64,000 nucleotides of DNA from a virus, in IMG/VR virus record IMGVR_UViG_3300030107_006824, positions 1 to 64,000 of that record. The stretch is one strand, 5' to 3'. Position 1 is the stretch's first letter; each line of letters starts with the position of its first letter. Made by a program: the position numbers and the translations under genes. The notes below the pieces were generated by a model, which was not told the origin of the DNA, made no database searches, and saw only the letters and a list, made by a program, of their open reading frames with translations. Below are positions 47,114 through 55,582 of this stretch, one piece after another.

Positions 47114-48952
47114 TTAAAACTTGGTTTCAAGTAAAACTGAAGCAGTTTCAACTTCATCTAGATTTAAACCTTCAGACAAAGTATACACTAACTCTAAATT
47201 TGTAAATCCTGTACGCCTAAAGGAGCTATTCCTTTGTGACCAATTCTCTTCCATATCCTTCTCAAGTTTAGCTTCAAAATTTAAACGTGTCTCTAATGAT
47301 GGATAAGTATTTGGCTCCTTGACTTTTAAATTATCATTAAACATTATTGCAATAGTATGCTTACACATTTTAAACCCTGTGCGTTGTTTAAATGATTCCC
47401 AGCTTTGTACAATACCAGCAACATCACTTAATCCTTCATTCTGAAAATCAATCTTACTCATCGCTGTTGGTAAAGGATATCTATATTGTCTATTATTTAT
47501 TTTTGTACCTTCATCAGCTGTCTGCTCTGGTACACGGATAATTGCATGTGTAAAATTAGGACAACTGCAGCAATACACATTTGCAATTGTAAGATTAGGA
47601 CCTGTTGTAAAAACTTCATCCATCCATGGATCTACATCAGTATCTAATCGATACCATGGATTCGGATTAGATGGATCTCCTGGAGTATGATAATCAACCC
47701 CATTATAGGTATCTAATGTTTTGCTTGTAAAGCTATGATCTGTAAATATAAGATAACGATCTGCTGTATCACTAAATAATTTAATATTAGCTTCAAATGG
47801 AATCGATGTAATTTCTAAGTTACTTCCTACAGCTATTACAGAGTTAATAACAAATGGCATTATTGAATATGAATACTTATTGCATTCTCCTGCGACCACA
47901 TCTGCAGTTAAATACTGATTTCCGAAAAATCTTTGATAATACTCCTTGTTAAATTTATAGGTCGGACTAAACTCAAAACTAGCAACTGAAGTCTGATATA
48001 GCTTTGCCATAGCAGAGATATCCAATACTGCTGGAGGTAAGTTTAATGGATTTTCTAAAATCTGAAAGTCTTGATTAGTCTTGGTTATGTCTAAAGTAAT
48101 ATCAAAATCATAATTATGGTCAGTAAAGGTTTCACCAGTGATTGTTTCCTCTGGTGAATAAGCACCTAAGCTACCGATCTGCCCAATCAAGGATTGAATA
48201 TCGCCATTATTATTGATAATAAAATCTGTAGCTAATACTGTATTTAACGGTACTGTGACTTTTACAGTTGACTTATTTGTAGAAGTTGTTGTACCTATAT
48301 ATACTGCAGGGTGTAGCTGATCATTTAGTACATTCTTTAGTGTAGCCTCTGTTCTATTATCACGAATGCGTTCACCTATGCTGTATAAAAGAAGGTCACT
48401 ACTATTTATAGACTTAACCCAAATTTCTTTATGATCATAATTGCTAGACCCACTAATAGTTCTTGTAGGATTAGAGCCTACTGTATAAGTCGTGCTGCTA
48501 TCATTGTAAACTTGATTAACTGTTCCTAAGCTTGGTGTTTGTGTATTTGTACGTTTAACAACATAATGATTACTTGTATCTGTGCTTTGTGCTGCAAATC
48601 TCCATGCACTAAATTTAACGTCAATTTCATAAGAGGTCCCTTGATATAACTTAGAATCTACGAGCACAGTTTCTTTATTACCATTACCGTCTAATACAAC
48701 ATCGCCGTTAGCATCTGTTTTATATAACGTGTACCAATAAGCATTATAGAAAAACTCTAGTCCTTTTCTCCACTTTGTCCAATTACTATCTAAATCATAT
48801 TGTTGAATCACAGTACGTGTTACTGATGATCCAAATCTTCGATTACTAGGATAAATACCTGGAGCAGCTATTTTTCCTGGCTTTAAGCTTTTATCAATGT
48901 TCTTAACAGAGGAAACTTTGAAGTTACCAAAGCCATTCTGTTTCTTGGACAT
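47114..48952 (-). CDS. Large virion/tail protein, unknown
   Basis: 612 residues, strand-rich throughout. A YCCSCPNFTHAIIRVPEQ segment near residue 470 and FKMCKHTIAIMFND near residue 540 together form a C-x-C ... C-x-H arrangement like a SWIM-type zinc site, unusual in a structural protein. It starts at the last base of the preceding small gene's stop. Its size and position suggest a tail or baseplate component. No family is recognised. Confidence 0.55.
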   Translation of the reverse strand: MSKKQNGFGNFKVSSVKNIDKSLKPGKIAAPGIYPSNRRFGSSVTRTVIQQYDLDSNWTKWRKGLEFFYNAYWYTLYKTDANGDVVLDGNGNKETVLVDSKLYQGTSYEIDVKFSAWRFAAQSTDTSNHYVVKRTNTQTPSLGTVNQVYNDSSTTYTVGSNPTRTISGSSNYDHKEIWVKSINSSDLLLYSIGERIRDNRTEATLKNVLNDQLHPAVYIGTTTSTNKSTVKVTVPLNTVLATDFIINNNGDIQSLIGQIGSLGAYSPEETITGETFTDHNYDFDITLDITKTNQDFQILENPLNLPPAVLDISAMAKLYQTSVASFEFSPTYKFNKEYYQRFFGNQYLTADVVAGECNKYSYSIMPFVINSVIAVGSNLEITSIPFEANIKLFSDTADRYLIFTDHSFTSKTLDTYNGVDYHTPGDPSNPNPWYRLDTDVDPWMDEVFTTGPNLTIANVYCCSCPNFTHAIIRVPEQTADEGTKINNRQYRYPLPTAMSKIDFQNEGLSDVAGIVQSWESFKQRTGFKMCKHTIAIMFNDNLKVKEPNTYPSLETRLNFEAKLEKDMEENWSQRNSSFRRTGFTNLELVYTLSEGLNLDEVETASVLLETKF

Positions 48953-49428
48953 TAATACCAGCCGCCAGAAAATCCTACAATAGGACCATCAGTAACGTTA
49001 GCTGCTGATTTACGAGCAACCCATAGACATGTACCTCCAGGTACAAATAATGCCTGATTTCTGGAAACAGTGCCTACATTAGGAACAGGAGCTAATGTAA
49101 ATGGCATATGTTCCCATTCTTTCTTTGTTGGTGTAGCTGCATTATCAGAATTAAATGATCCTATAAATACTGAATCAGTCCTCAAGAAATCAGATTGAGA
49201 ACTAAAATAAAGCATCACGGTATAAACAGTGGTGCCTCTATTTAGTGCATAGATATCTTCAATAATACAGCCATCAGTACCGATTGCATTGACTGCAGCG
49301 ATAGCTGTATTAGTGCCTTGAATGTCAATTAATGTAGCACTGCCTGTAATTGCCTTATCTGTGTTATATACAACATGTAAGGGGCTATCAATTAATAATG
49401 GTTGTTTGTTTGTTGCGGTTGAAGCCAT
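48952..49428 (-). CDS. Virion protein, unknown
   Basis: 158 residues, strand-rich, with VYNTDKAITGSATLIDIQGT and GTVSRNQALFVPGGTCLWVA. Compact beta-sandwich pattern such as is seen in tail-tube, head-completion or decoration proteins. No certain family. Confidence 0.55.
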   Translation of the reverse strand: MASTATNKQPLLIDSPLHVVYNTDKAITGSATLIDIQGTNTAIAAVNAIGTDGCIIEDIYALNRGTTVYTVMLYFSSQSDFLRTDSVFIGSFNSDNAATPTKKEWEHMPFTLAPVPNVGTVSRNQALFVPGGTCLWVARKSAANVTDGPIVGFSGGWY

Positions 49429-49439
49429 TGTAGTTTACC

Positions 49440-50066
49440 TTAAGCTGCTTGTGAACGACGTTGTCCGGTTTTAGTATTCAAGCCAGATTTCTTCGGTTGA
49501 GCGTCCATAGCTGTAGCTGTCTTCGCTACATCAGGAGTACCAGCATTTAATGGGATACTATTACTACTCTGCATAGGCATTTGTAATGGTATCGAACCAG
49601 TCATTGGTGCAGCAGATCCAATCATGCCCATACCACTCATCTGCTGGCCTTGATTAAATTGAGAAGGCTGTACTTTAACATTTAAACCACGTTTAGCTGC
49701 ATCTGCGGATGCTGCCATACCTGTCATATGACTCATATATTCACTAGGAGGCTGTGGTATTGTTCCATATGCGTACCTATTATTTTTTACACCTATTGGC
49801 TTATTCTCTGGAATCTGAGATCTAGCAGCAGCCTGTACAGGTGTAGTCGCCGGAGTAGTTACTTGAAAATCACCATATGGTGTTTTATTTGGTCCATATT
49901 GCTGAACCATCGTACTAGTTACATTAAGAGGGTTTCCTTCAATTTGTCCAGGTAAACCAGTCAAAGTTTTTGCTAACTTAGTACGATTTTCTTGACCAGG
50001 CACCGTGAAGCCGTTATTTTCAGCTTCTGTCTTAGGTTTTCTGTGAGTCCTTGATTTTGAATTCAT
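49440..50066 (-). CDS. Low-complexity virion-associated protein
   Basis: 208 residues, rich in Gln, Pro, Met, Thr and Asn, with little predicted fold, like several proteins of this arm (50069, 57499). Basic at both ends (SKSRTHRKPKTEAE; TKTGQRRSQAA). Could be an assembly or packaged protein. No family. Confidence 0.5.
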   Translation of the reverse strand: MNSKSRTHRKPKTEAENNGFTVPGQENRTKLAKTLTGLPGQIEGNPLNVTSTMVQQYGPNKTPYGDFQVTTPATTPVQAAARSQIPENKPIGVKNNRYAYGTIPQPPSEYMSHMTGMAASADAAKRGLNVKVQPSQFNQGQQMSGMGMIGSAAPMTGSIPLQMPMQSSNSIPLNAGTPDVAKTATAMDAQPKKSGLNTKTGQRRSQAA

Positions 50067-50068
50067 AA

Positions 50069-50392
50069 TTACACGCTATAAACAGAGGATGGATTATTGG
50101 CTGTGTGGCCAGCGGAGTCCTTAATCATTGCAACTCTATTAATTCGTTCTTGCTGAACTGGATCTACTTCAGGATCAGTTGTTGAAGAATTTTGAAAATC
50201 TTGAGATTCTGAAGAGTAATCTTCATCAGAAATGGACATATTTTCTGATGAATCCTGATAAATAGGGCTGGGTCTGCCTACTCCAGATATACTTGGATTC
50301 CAATCTTGCCCTTGAGCAACGTAAGCAGCTTCTTCATCAGTAGGTTTATTCCTACCATGAGTAATTTTAGTCCACCCACTTCCAATAGTCAT
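50069..50392 (-). CDS. Acidic low-complexity protein
   Basis: 107 residues, Ser/Asp/Glu-rich (DSSENMSISDEDYSSESQD), probably disordered. It lies between virion genes. No family. Confidence 0.5.
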   Translation of the reverse strand: MTIGSGWTKITHGRNKPTDEEAAYVAQGQDWNPSISGVGRPSPIYQDSSENMSISDEDYSSESQDFQNSSTTDPEVDPVQQERINRVAMIKDSAGHTANNPSSVYSV

Positions 50393-50423
50393 AGTTTTTA
50401 TTTAATCCTCAATCTAGTCTAAC

Positions 50424-50921
50424 CTATCTCCATGTTTTATTTAATTCCATTCTTGACCCAACTGCTGTATCCGCAGGGCCTGGAACTGCCATGATAAACT
50501 CACCGCCTGATCTTATAAAAGCATTCCTTCTTACTTCAGGTCTTCTATAATTTGCTACATACAAAGTCTCGGCTAAACGATCGCATTCTCTTAAATATAC
50601 TTCTCTAAAATCAGCATCAGCTTTTAAGGGATCAGTCGTTGCAATTGCACGTTGAACATCTCCTGAGATTTGCTCTAATCTAGAGAAATTAAAGTTACCT
50701 GTACCTGATGCATTTGTATAATCGTCTGGGAAAAATGCGCTTGCTTTCCATGCAATATCACATCTTGTTACTTGATATACCACCTCAGTCAACCAGTACT
50801 CATCTGGAACCATTGACATAGCTTCTTCTAAGCGTGCCCGATCACCAGCAGGTAGCTGAGAACCAGAATTATAGCCTAGATGAAATCTAATTTTAGATTT
50901 ATAAAAGTCATCAATAACCAT
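50424..50921 (-). CDS. Head-completion or adaptor-type protein
   Basis: 165 residues, helical in the first two thirds (DRARLEEAMSMVPDEYWLT) with RNAFIRSGGEFIMAVPGPAD near the end. The size and helical plan suit a head-tail adaptor, but this is inferred from size and position. Its start overlaps the previous stop by one base. Confidence 0.5.
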   Translation of the reverse strand: MVIDDFYKSKIRFHLGYNSGSQLPAGDRARLEEAMSMVPDEYWLTEVVYQVTRCDIAWKASAFFPDDYTNASGTGNFNFSRLEQISGDVQRAIATTDPLKADADFREVYLRECDRLAETLYVANYRRPEVRRNAFIRSGGEFIMAVPGPADTAVGSRMELNKTWR

Positions 50922-51325
50922 TATGCTAATCCTCCGTATGTACTAACCATTTCTGTATATACCTCTTCAATATGTTTAGCTTGCTCTGGAGTTACATTAC
51001 CAGTTTTTAGTGCGGCTAATGCTTGTGCTGTTTGAGAAGGAGTAGTTGCTGCAAGGACTGCTCCACCTGAACCTCCCAACATACTGGCTACTAAATTTCT
51101 TGCTACACCTGCTGGCCTAAACCCTGCTCTTCTTACAGGACTAAATCCTTGGTTTCTCATAATAGGATCTTTTATATATCTATCTGCTTGATTATTTAGG
51201 ACATTTCCTCCAGCACTGGCTGTATAGCCTAAGCCTCCTCCTGCTACACTATTTGCAATAAGATCTAATTCTGAATTCACATCTTCAGATTGCAGTTTTA
51301 ATAGTAGTGCCTCTTCAACGGTCAT
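50921..51325 (-). CDS. Virion-associated protein, unknown
   Basis: 134 residues, alanine/glycine-rich middle (MLGGSGGAVLAATTPSQTAQ) between helical ends. May interact with membranes. Boxes of the TACAATAA/AACAATAG type lie 36-43 bases upstream. No family. Confidence 0.5.
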   Translation of the reverse strand: MTVEEALLLKLQSEDVNSELDLIANSVAGGGLGYTASAGGNVLNNQADRYIKDPIMRNQGFSPVRRAGFRPAGVARNLVASMLGGSGGAVLAATTPSQTAQALAALKTGNVTPEQAKHIEEVYTEMVSTYGGLA

Positions 51326-51394
51326 GGTTACATTCCTATTGCTAATTAAGCACTGCTAATACTATTGTTATTGTAACTAATTAAGAAACATTGA

Positions 51395-51838
51395 TTATCC
51401 AATAAAGATTAAATCGTCTTTTATGAATTGTTCCCAATTTACTCTAGGAATATTCTCTAATTGTTTTAAATTATGGAAACGTTCACCTGATAATGACATC
51501 CGCAATTCCACAATCTTTTTTGCAGTAGCGTAACCAACACCTGGCAATCTTTTTTGGATCTGCTCAGCTGTAGCTACATTCATATTTAATCTGAACTCAT
51601 CTATTGGAATAACTCTTTTTGGAGCTTGTTCCTCTTCTGGAGGTTTAAGCTGTGGAGCAGATACTTTAGTTAATCTACCCTTCTCTGCACTATAAGGTAT
51701 TAGGCGTTCACGGCTCACATAAGTTATTGCCCCACCAGAGTCGCGTACTGCGGCAAAGTCTTTATCATGTGTACCTATAAACTCTAATAATTTACCTGTC
51801 TTTGAATCTTGAAAAAGATCTGTTGACTCTTCGGCCAT
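51395..51838 (-). CDS. Protein with ComEA-like helix-hairpin-helix
   Basis: 147 residues from ATG 51838 (MAEESTDLF). The C-terminal 65 residues are a ComEA-type double helix-hairpin-helix: NVATAEQIQKRLPGVGYATA then KKIVELRMSLSGERFHNL. Such domains bind DNA non-specifically. The N-terminal half is a small strand-rich region. A DNA-binding protein among head genes suggests a role at the DNA-filled capsid or portal. A TATAATGA box lies 22 bases upstream. Confidence 0.75.
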   Translation of the reverse strand: MAEESTDLFQDSKTGKLLEFIGTHDKDFAAVRDSGGAITYVSRERLIPYSAEKGRLTKVSAPQLKPPEEEQAPKRVIPIDEFRLNMNVATAEQIQKRLPGVGYATAKKIVELRMSLSGERFHNLKQLENIPRVNWEQFIKDDLIFIG

Positions 51839-51860
51839 ATTAATCAACCTATTACTAGTA

Positions 51861-51868
51861 TCATTATA
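51861..51868 (-). promoter_or_regulatory. Late-type promoter box TATAATGA
   Basis: On the minus strand TATAATGA ends 22 bases before the ATG at 51838. Confidence 0.5.
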
Positions 51869-51870
51869 AG

Positions 51871-51901
51871 CATAAAAAAGGCACTCTGTAGTGAGTGCCT
51901 A
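51871..51901 (-). terminator. Terminator after the capsid transcript
   Basis: On the minus strand GGCACTC, ACTACA loop and GAGTGCC are followed by six T residues. It separates the capsid genes from the HhH gene. Confidence 0.9.
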
Positions 51902-51921
51902 TTTTAGTTTTTAATTGTTTA

Positions 51922-52530
51922 TCATGAAGAACCAGTTTCAGTGATAAAGCTTAAATTAACATCATCCAGACCAGGAGCTGCATGAGGTAAGAAGTAACCG
52001 ATTTCAACAATAACCACAGAATGGTTAGCTGCATCATCGCCTTTACTTAAGACGTTACCTGTTACTTTAGCTGTAATTGCTGTATCACTACCTAAAACAT
52101 TACCTAAATTAGTGTTCAACCTAAAGTCACTAGCTGCGCCGACAGTGAAAGCTCCGCCACCTGCAATATTAGCAGAAGTTTGTGAGCATCCTACATTTGC
52201 TGCCAGGGGTGTGGCAGCAGCACCTGTTCCAGGGGATACGACAGAAGATGCAGTGCCTGTGGTGGCCTTGCAGTTTACAGCGTTGATTGCAGATCTATAG
52301 ATCAAAGCACCTTTAGGTACAGTCATAGTCTTATCTAGACGAGGCTTGTCATCTTGACGAAGATCAGGTGAAGGTACCTTAAGGGTTATTACATCATTAG
52401 GCTGCTGGTCTCCAGTGATGTAAGCTACACCAATTACAGAGTAGAAATCAACACCGGGGAATGCCTCGACACCTTGTGCCTTATAGGCATTCAGTCGGGC
52501 TACAAAATTACCAGGATAAATAATAGACAT
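51922..52530 (-). CDS. Head decoration-type protein
   Basis: 202 residues, strand-rich with glycine/alanine loops (PGTGAAATPLAANVGC). It starts 15 bases after the major capsid protein stop and has similarly high GC. Size and position fit a decoration or capsid-stabilising protein. No family. Confidence 0.6.
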   Translation of the reverse strand: MSIIYPGNFVARLNAYKAQGVEAFPGVDFYSVIGVAYITGDQQPNDVITLKVPSPDLRQDDKPRLDKTMTVPKGALIYRSAINAVNCKATTGTASSVVSPGTGAAATPLAANVGCSQTSANIAGGGAFTVGAASDFRLNTNLGNVLGSDTAITAKVTGNVLSKGDDAANHSVVIVEIGYFLPHAAPGLDDVNLSFITETGSS

Positions 52531-52545
52531 ATCAGTTACCTCCTA

Positions 52546-53676
52546 TTAAGCCAGAACATCTGTAAGGGAGTAAGCAACAGTAATGAAGTCCTTATTAAGG
52601 ATTTCAAAACCAGCAAACAAGGACCAGATCATAATAATGAAACGACTAAAGTCATCGTTGTTATTAAGGAGAATCTGAGCGTTGTTGCCACCAATGCCTA
52701 CGCCTACAGCTTGTGGACCAAAGAAAATCATGGGAGCTGCTACATAAGTATTCTGATTATTGTCAATTGTTGCAAGAGCGTCCTTTTCAGGAAGGTTTGT
52801 AGATTCAAACCAACGAACACCTTCAAACAGGAAGCCTGTAGGCATTACTGGCTGACCAGCAACGAAACCGGCTTGACCATAAGCAGGGCCATTACCCATA
52901 TAGTTAATTGCACTTGGTGCCTGGTTCGGCATCATGGGATTTACCATTCCCTGACCGGGATAGCGTGCAATTTCTCTGAAGGACGAGTCTTGACGGAGAT
53001 GCAACATTGCAGTTGGATCTACAATACAACGGTAATAACCGTCAGCAAATGTAGGAACGTTGCGCTTTCTCATGTCTTTGACAACTGCAAGCAGGTCGTC
53101 AATAACATTGAATTTAGCTGTTGCAGCTGTGTAGCCAGTAAGGCTGCCACGAGCTTTACCGCCTGGATAGTAGTATCCACCTTGGCTACCACTTGCTTGG
53201 CTACCGTCGTCACCTTTCATCAGTTCGTCTGCAAAGACGCGATCACGCCAGCGGCGATAATCGTCAAGCAGGGTGAGGCTACCAATTGACTGGTGGAATA
53301 CGTTTAAGTTACCAGTATCTAGCAGTAGTCTCTGAGCGGTGATGAGGGTTTCACGAGCAACCTTAAAGGTTGAAGGCTGGTCAACATCTTTTGTATCGGC
53401 AGGACCAGTGTATTCACGTAATGTGACCAACACTTTGTCTTTGACGATATTGCGAGCGCTAGCTGTACCAAGAGTTTGATCAGCAGTCCTCTCGCGTGAG
53501 TCCTTAGTGCCAGGGGCTCCCCAGAAGCGGTAACGATCCAGCTGCACGGTTTGGCCGGGCTGCTTAGAGAAATCATGTACAACTACTGGCTCTACTGCCA
53601 TCTCAATGATGTAAGCAGGGTGTGGCCTGTATAGTTCTGCACCAAGGAGCTTCGGAAAATCATTATCAATCCACAT
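52546..53676 (-). CDS. Major capsid protein
   Basis: 376 residues. HK97-type character: an N-terminal arm, TVQLDRYRFWGAPGTKD, VLVTLREYTGPAD, then YRCIVDPTAMLHLRQDSSF in the region of the P-domain and a C-terminal strand block. The order and phrases recall the N4 gp56-like major capsid group. Codon use is unusually GC-rich for this genome, as expected for a highly expressed gene. It is transcribed with the gene at 51922 and ended by a strong terminator. Confidence 0.8.
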   Translation of the reverse strand: MWIDNDFPKLLGAELYRPHPAYIIEMAVEPVVVHDFSKQPGQTVQLDRYRFWGAPGTKDSRERTADQTLGTASARNIVKDKVLVTLREYTGPADTKDVDQPSTFKVARETLITAQRLLLDTGNLNVFHQSIGSLTLLDDYRRWRDRVFADELMKGDDGSQASGSQGGYYYPGGKARGSLTGYTAATAKFNVIDDLLAVVKDMRKRNVPTFADGYYRCIVDPTAMLHLRQDSSFREIARYPGQGMVNPMMPNQAPSAINYMGNGPAYGQAGFVAGQPVMPTGFLFEGVRWFESTNLPEKDALATIDNNQNTYVAAPMIFFGPQAVGVGIGGNNAQILLNNNDDFSRFIIMIWSLFAGFEILNKDFITVAYSLTDVLA

Positions 53677-53788
53677 AGGATTTAATGCTCCATATAGCTA
53701 CAAGGTTTACAAATATGGACATTAACTTGCCCACATATATCGATGATAGTAATTATAATCTAGTTATAAAACCTTTTCCCGAGAATAT

Positions 53789-54154
53789 ATGGAAAAGTTT
53801 ATTGATACAAGTGAGTGGGTTCCTATTCATACTATCCCTGGTTTTGAATGCTGTATTGAATATTACATCAGTAAAGAAGGTGAAGTTAAGAGTACGAAAG
53901 GGAACACTGAACGATTACTTAAGTATAAATTCCACAAAGCTGGATACCCCATGGTTACACTGACGCAACGTATTGGCAGACGTAAACCTATATACGTCTG
54001 TGTCCATAAACTTGTTGCACTAGCCTTTCTACCTTCTCCTACAACACCATATGGAACTAATAAAGGGTCTACAATTATTGAGCATATAGACAATGATAAT
54101 TCTAATTGTCATTGGACAAATCTTCGATGGGCTAAGCGAGTCAAAATGACGTAG
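53789..54154 (+). CDS. HNH homing-type endonuclease (NUMOD4/HNH)
   Basis: 121 residues. The N-terminal region (EWVPIHTIPGFECCIEYYIS) fits a NUMOD4 DNA-binding element and VCVHKLVALAFLP then EHIDNDNSNCHWTNLRWAKR a typical HNH_3 nuclease. It is on the opposite strand just beyond the capsid gene start, a common place for mobile homing genes. It likely spreads by cutting related phage DNA. Confidence 0.88.
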   Translation: MEKFIDTSEWVPIHTIPGFECCIEYYISKEGEVKSTKGNTERLLKYKFHKAGYPMVTLTQRIGRRKPIYVCVHKLVALAFLPSPTTPYGTNKGSTIIEHIDNDNSNCHWTNLRWAKRVKMT

Positions 54155-54159
54155 AATAG
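54152..54159 (+). promoter_or_regulatory. Late-type promoter box TAGAATAG
   Basis: TAGAATAG ends 24 bases before the ATG at 54184 and includes the last bases of the HNH gene. Confidence 0.45.
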
Positions 54160-54183
54160 TTATATCTATTTGTATCGTTAGTA

Positions 54184-54843
54184 ATGTCTGATAGCATCTA
54201 TTTAAAGGGATTCGGTCAAGCTATTCGTGAAGAAGGTGATAGTATAACTCTCACTTCAGGTAAAATAGCCCAACGAGTTACTAAATGGTGGGGATCTGGT
54301 CTAGGGAAAGTATGTGTACCCTCATCAGTGTTTGCTATAACTACAGATGAAGGAACTAAATTAAGTCTAGTTGTTGCTGATCCGGCAGGTTCTAGATTAC
54401 GTATTAAACATGACGGGAAAGGCAATCTTGAATTAAGTGACTTTTTTGGTCTAGAAAGAGCGGGTCTATTTCCAGAAAACAATCTGATCCCTTCCGCTCT
54501 TATTAATGATTATGTTTTCCCAAGTAGTCCTCGTGGAGTAGTGACTTGCATCTCTGTTGGTACTTTACCTAAAGACTCGAAAATTGGTGACGTACTTCTC
54601 AGTGGTAAAGGTATTATTAATATGAGTAAATCGTCTACAGCTTCCTATACCGTAACAGCTACTGGTGATTCAACTGATAACGTAAGTACATTATCAGTCA
54701 CCGATAAAAATGCAAAAATAGATGAAAATAAAATTACATTTTCCAAAGCTGGTACATACACTATAAAGGTATCTGTTTCTAGTGAAACTGCTAGTGACTC
54801 GCCTAAGACTGCGTCTATCTCTGTAACAGTGAAATCATCTTAA
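54184..54843 (+). CDS. Virion protein with C-terminal Ig-like domain
   Basis: 219 residues. The first 135 are strand-rich with no family. The last 75 resemble a bacterial Ig-like fold (STASYTVTATGDSTDN, then FSKAGTYTIKVSVSSETA). Ig-like domains on phage capsids and tails bind surfaces weakly. Encoded on the plus strand, with its own late box, opposite the surrounding minus-strand arm. Confidence 0.6.
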   Translation: MSDSIYLKGFGQAIREEGDSITLTSGKIAQRVTKWWGSGLGKVCVPSSVFAITTDEGTKLSLVVADPAGSRLRIKHDGKGNLELSDFFGLERAGLFPENNLIPSALINDYVFPSSPRGVVTCISVGTLPKDSKIGDVLLSGKGIINMSKSSTASYTVTATGDSTDNVSTLSVTDKNAKIDENKITFSKAGTYTIKVSVSSETASDSPKTASISVTVKSS

Positions 54844-55550
54844 TCTATACCTACTTTAAAGACAGGGGAATAAGTATAATTAGATTTAACAACTTTCATG
54901 CGTTGATCTGGTGTCATTTCTTTAAATGATAATATATCTGTACCTACTGTACATTTGATGTTATAAGGCAAGCGTTTTGTATCTCTAGCATGCACTCCTA
55001 TATAAAACTCATCTTTATAATTAACGTACATTTTATCAAACGGATGCTCTTGTTTATCACGATTATATAATCTAACATCTAAACGAGAGTCTATATACTT
55101 ATTATTTGTTTTAAGATTCTCAAGATTTATCCCTACGTATCCATCAGCATATCTAGGAATAGATGATACTATTATTGCTGGATGGTAATCATTTACTATT
55201 CCTAAATCTAAAGTTGTATCATATATCACTGGGTCATAACCATTTACAGTAGAGTTATCTTCGTATGTTAATGACATGGGATCCCATCCATCTTCTCCTT
55301 TATAGTCAATATAAGTATCGACAATGTCGATATTGAATTTAATGAACCTATTTTCTGCTCCGAATAAACCAATACTATCTGAATAAGTTACAGAATAACC
55401 GGCACAAGTAACACTTTCCTGTGCTGCTGATTGAAGCGAAGAGCCCTTACTGAAATTTAAAGACTTAGAAACACTTACATATTCTTGTTGTGTGCTTCCA
55501 CTTGAACCGTAGCTAATAGTATCATTTAATACCTTTTCAGTGACATCCAT
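54840..55550 (-). CDS. Virion protein, unknown
   Basis: 236 residues, strand-rich, tyrosine- and aspartate-rich (FNIDIVDTYIDYKGEDGWDP). Preceded by a TACAATAG box 22 bases upstream. Converges with the Ig-like protein gene, overlapping by four bases. No family. Confidence 0.55.
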   Translation of the reverse strand: MDVTEKVLNDTISYGSSGSTQQEYVSVSKSLNFSKGSSLQSAAQESVTCAGYSVTYSDSIGLFGAENRFIKFNIDIVDTYIDYKGEDGWDPMSLTYEDNSTVNGYDPVIYDTTLDLGIVNDYHPAIIVSSIPRYADGYVGINLENLKTNNKYIDSRLDVRLYNRDKQEHPFDKMYVNYKDEFYIGVHARDTKRLPYNIKCTVGTDILSFKEMTPDQRMKVVKSNYTYSPVFKVGID

Positions 55551-55572
55551 AATCTCTACACCGTCCTTACTT

Positions 55573-55580
55573 CTATTGTA
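55573..55580 (-). promoter_or_regulatory. Late-type promoter box TACAATAG
   Basis: On the minus strand TACAATAG ends 22 bases before the start at 55550. It is also three bytes of sequence before the end of the sigma factor gene, with which it does not overlap. Confidence 0.55.
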
Positions 55581-55582
55581 GA

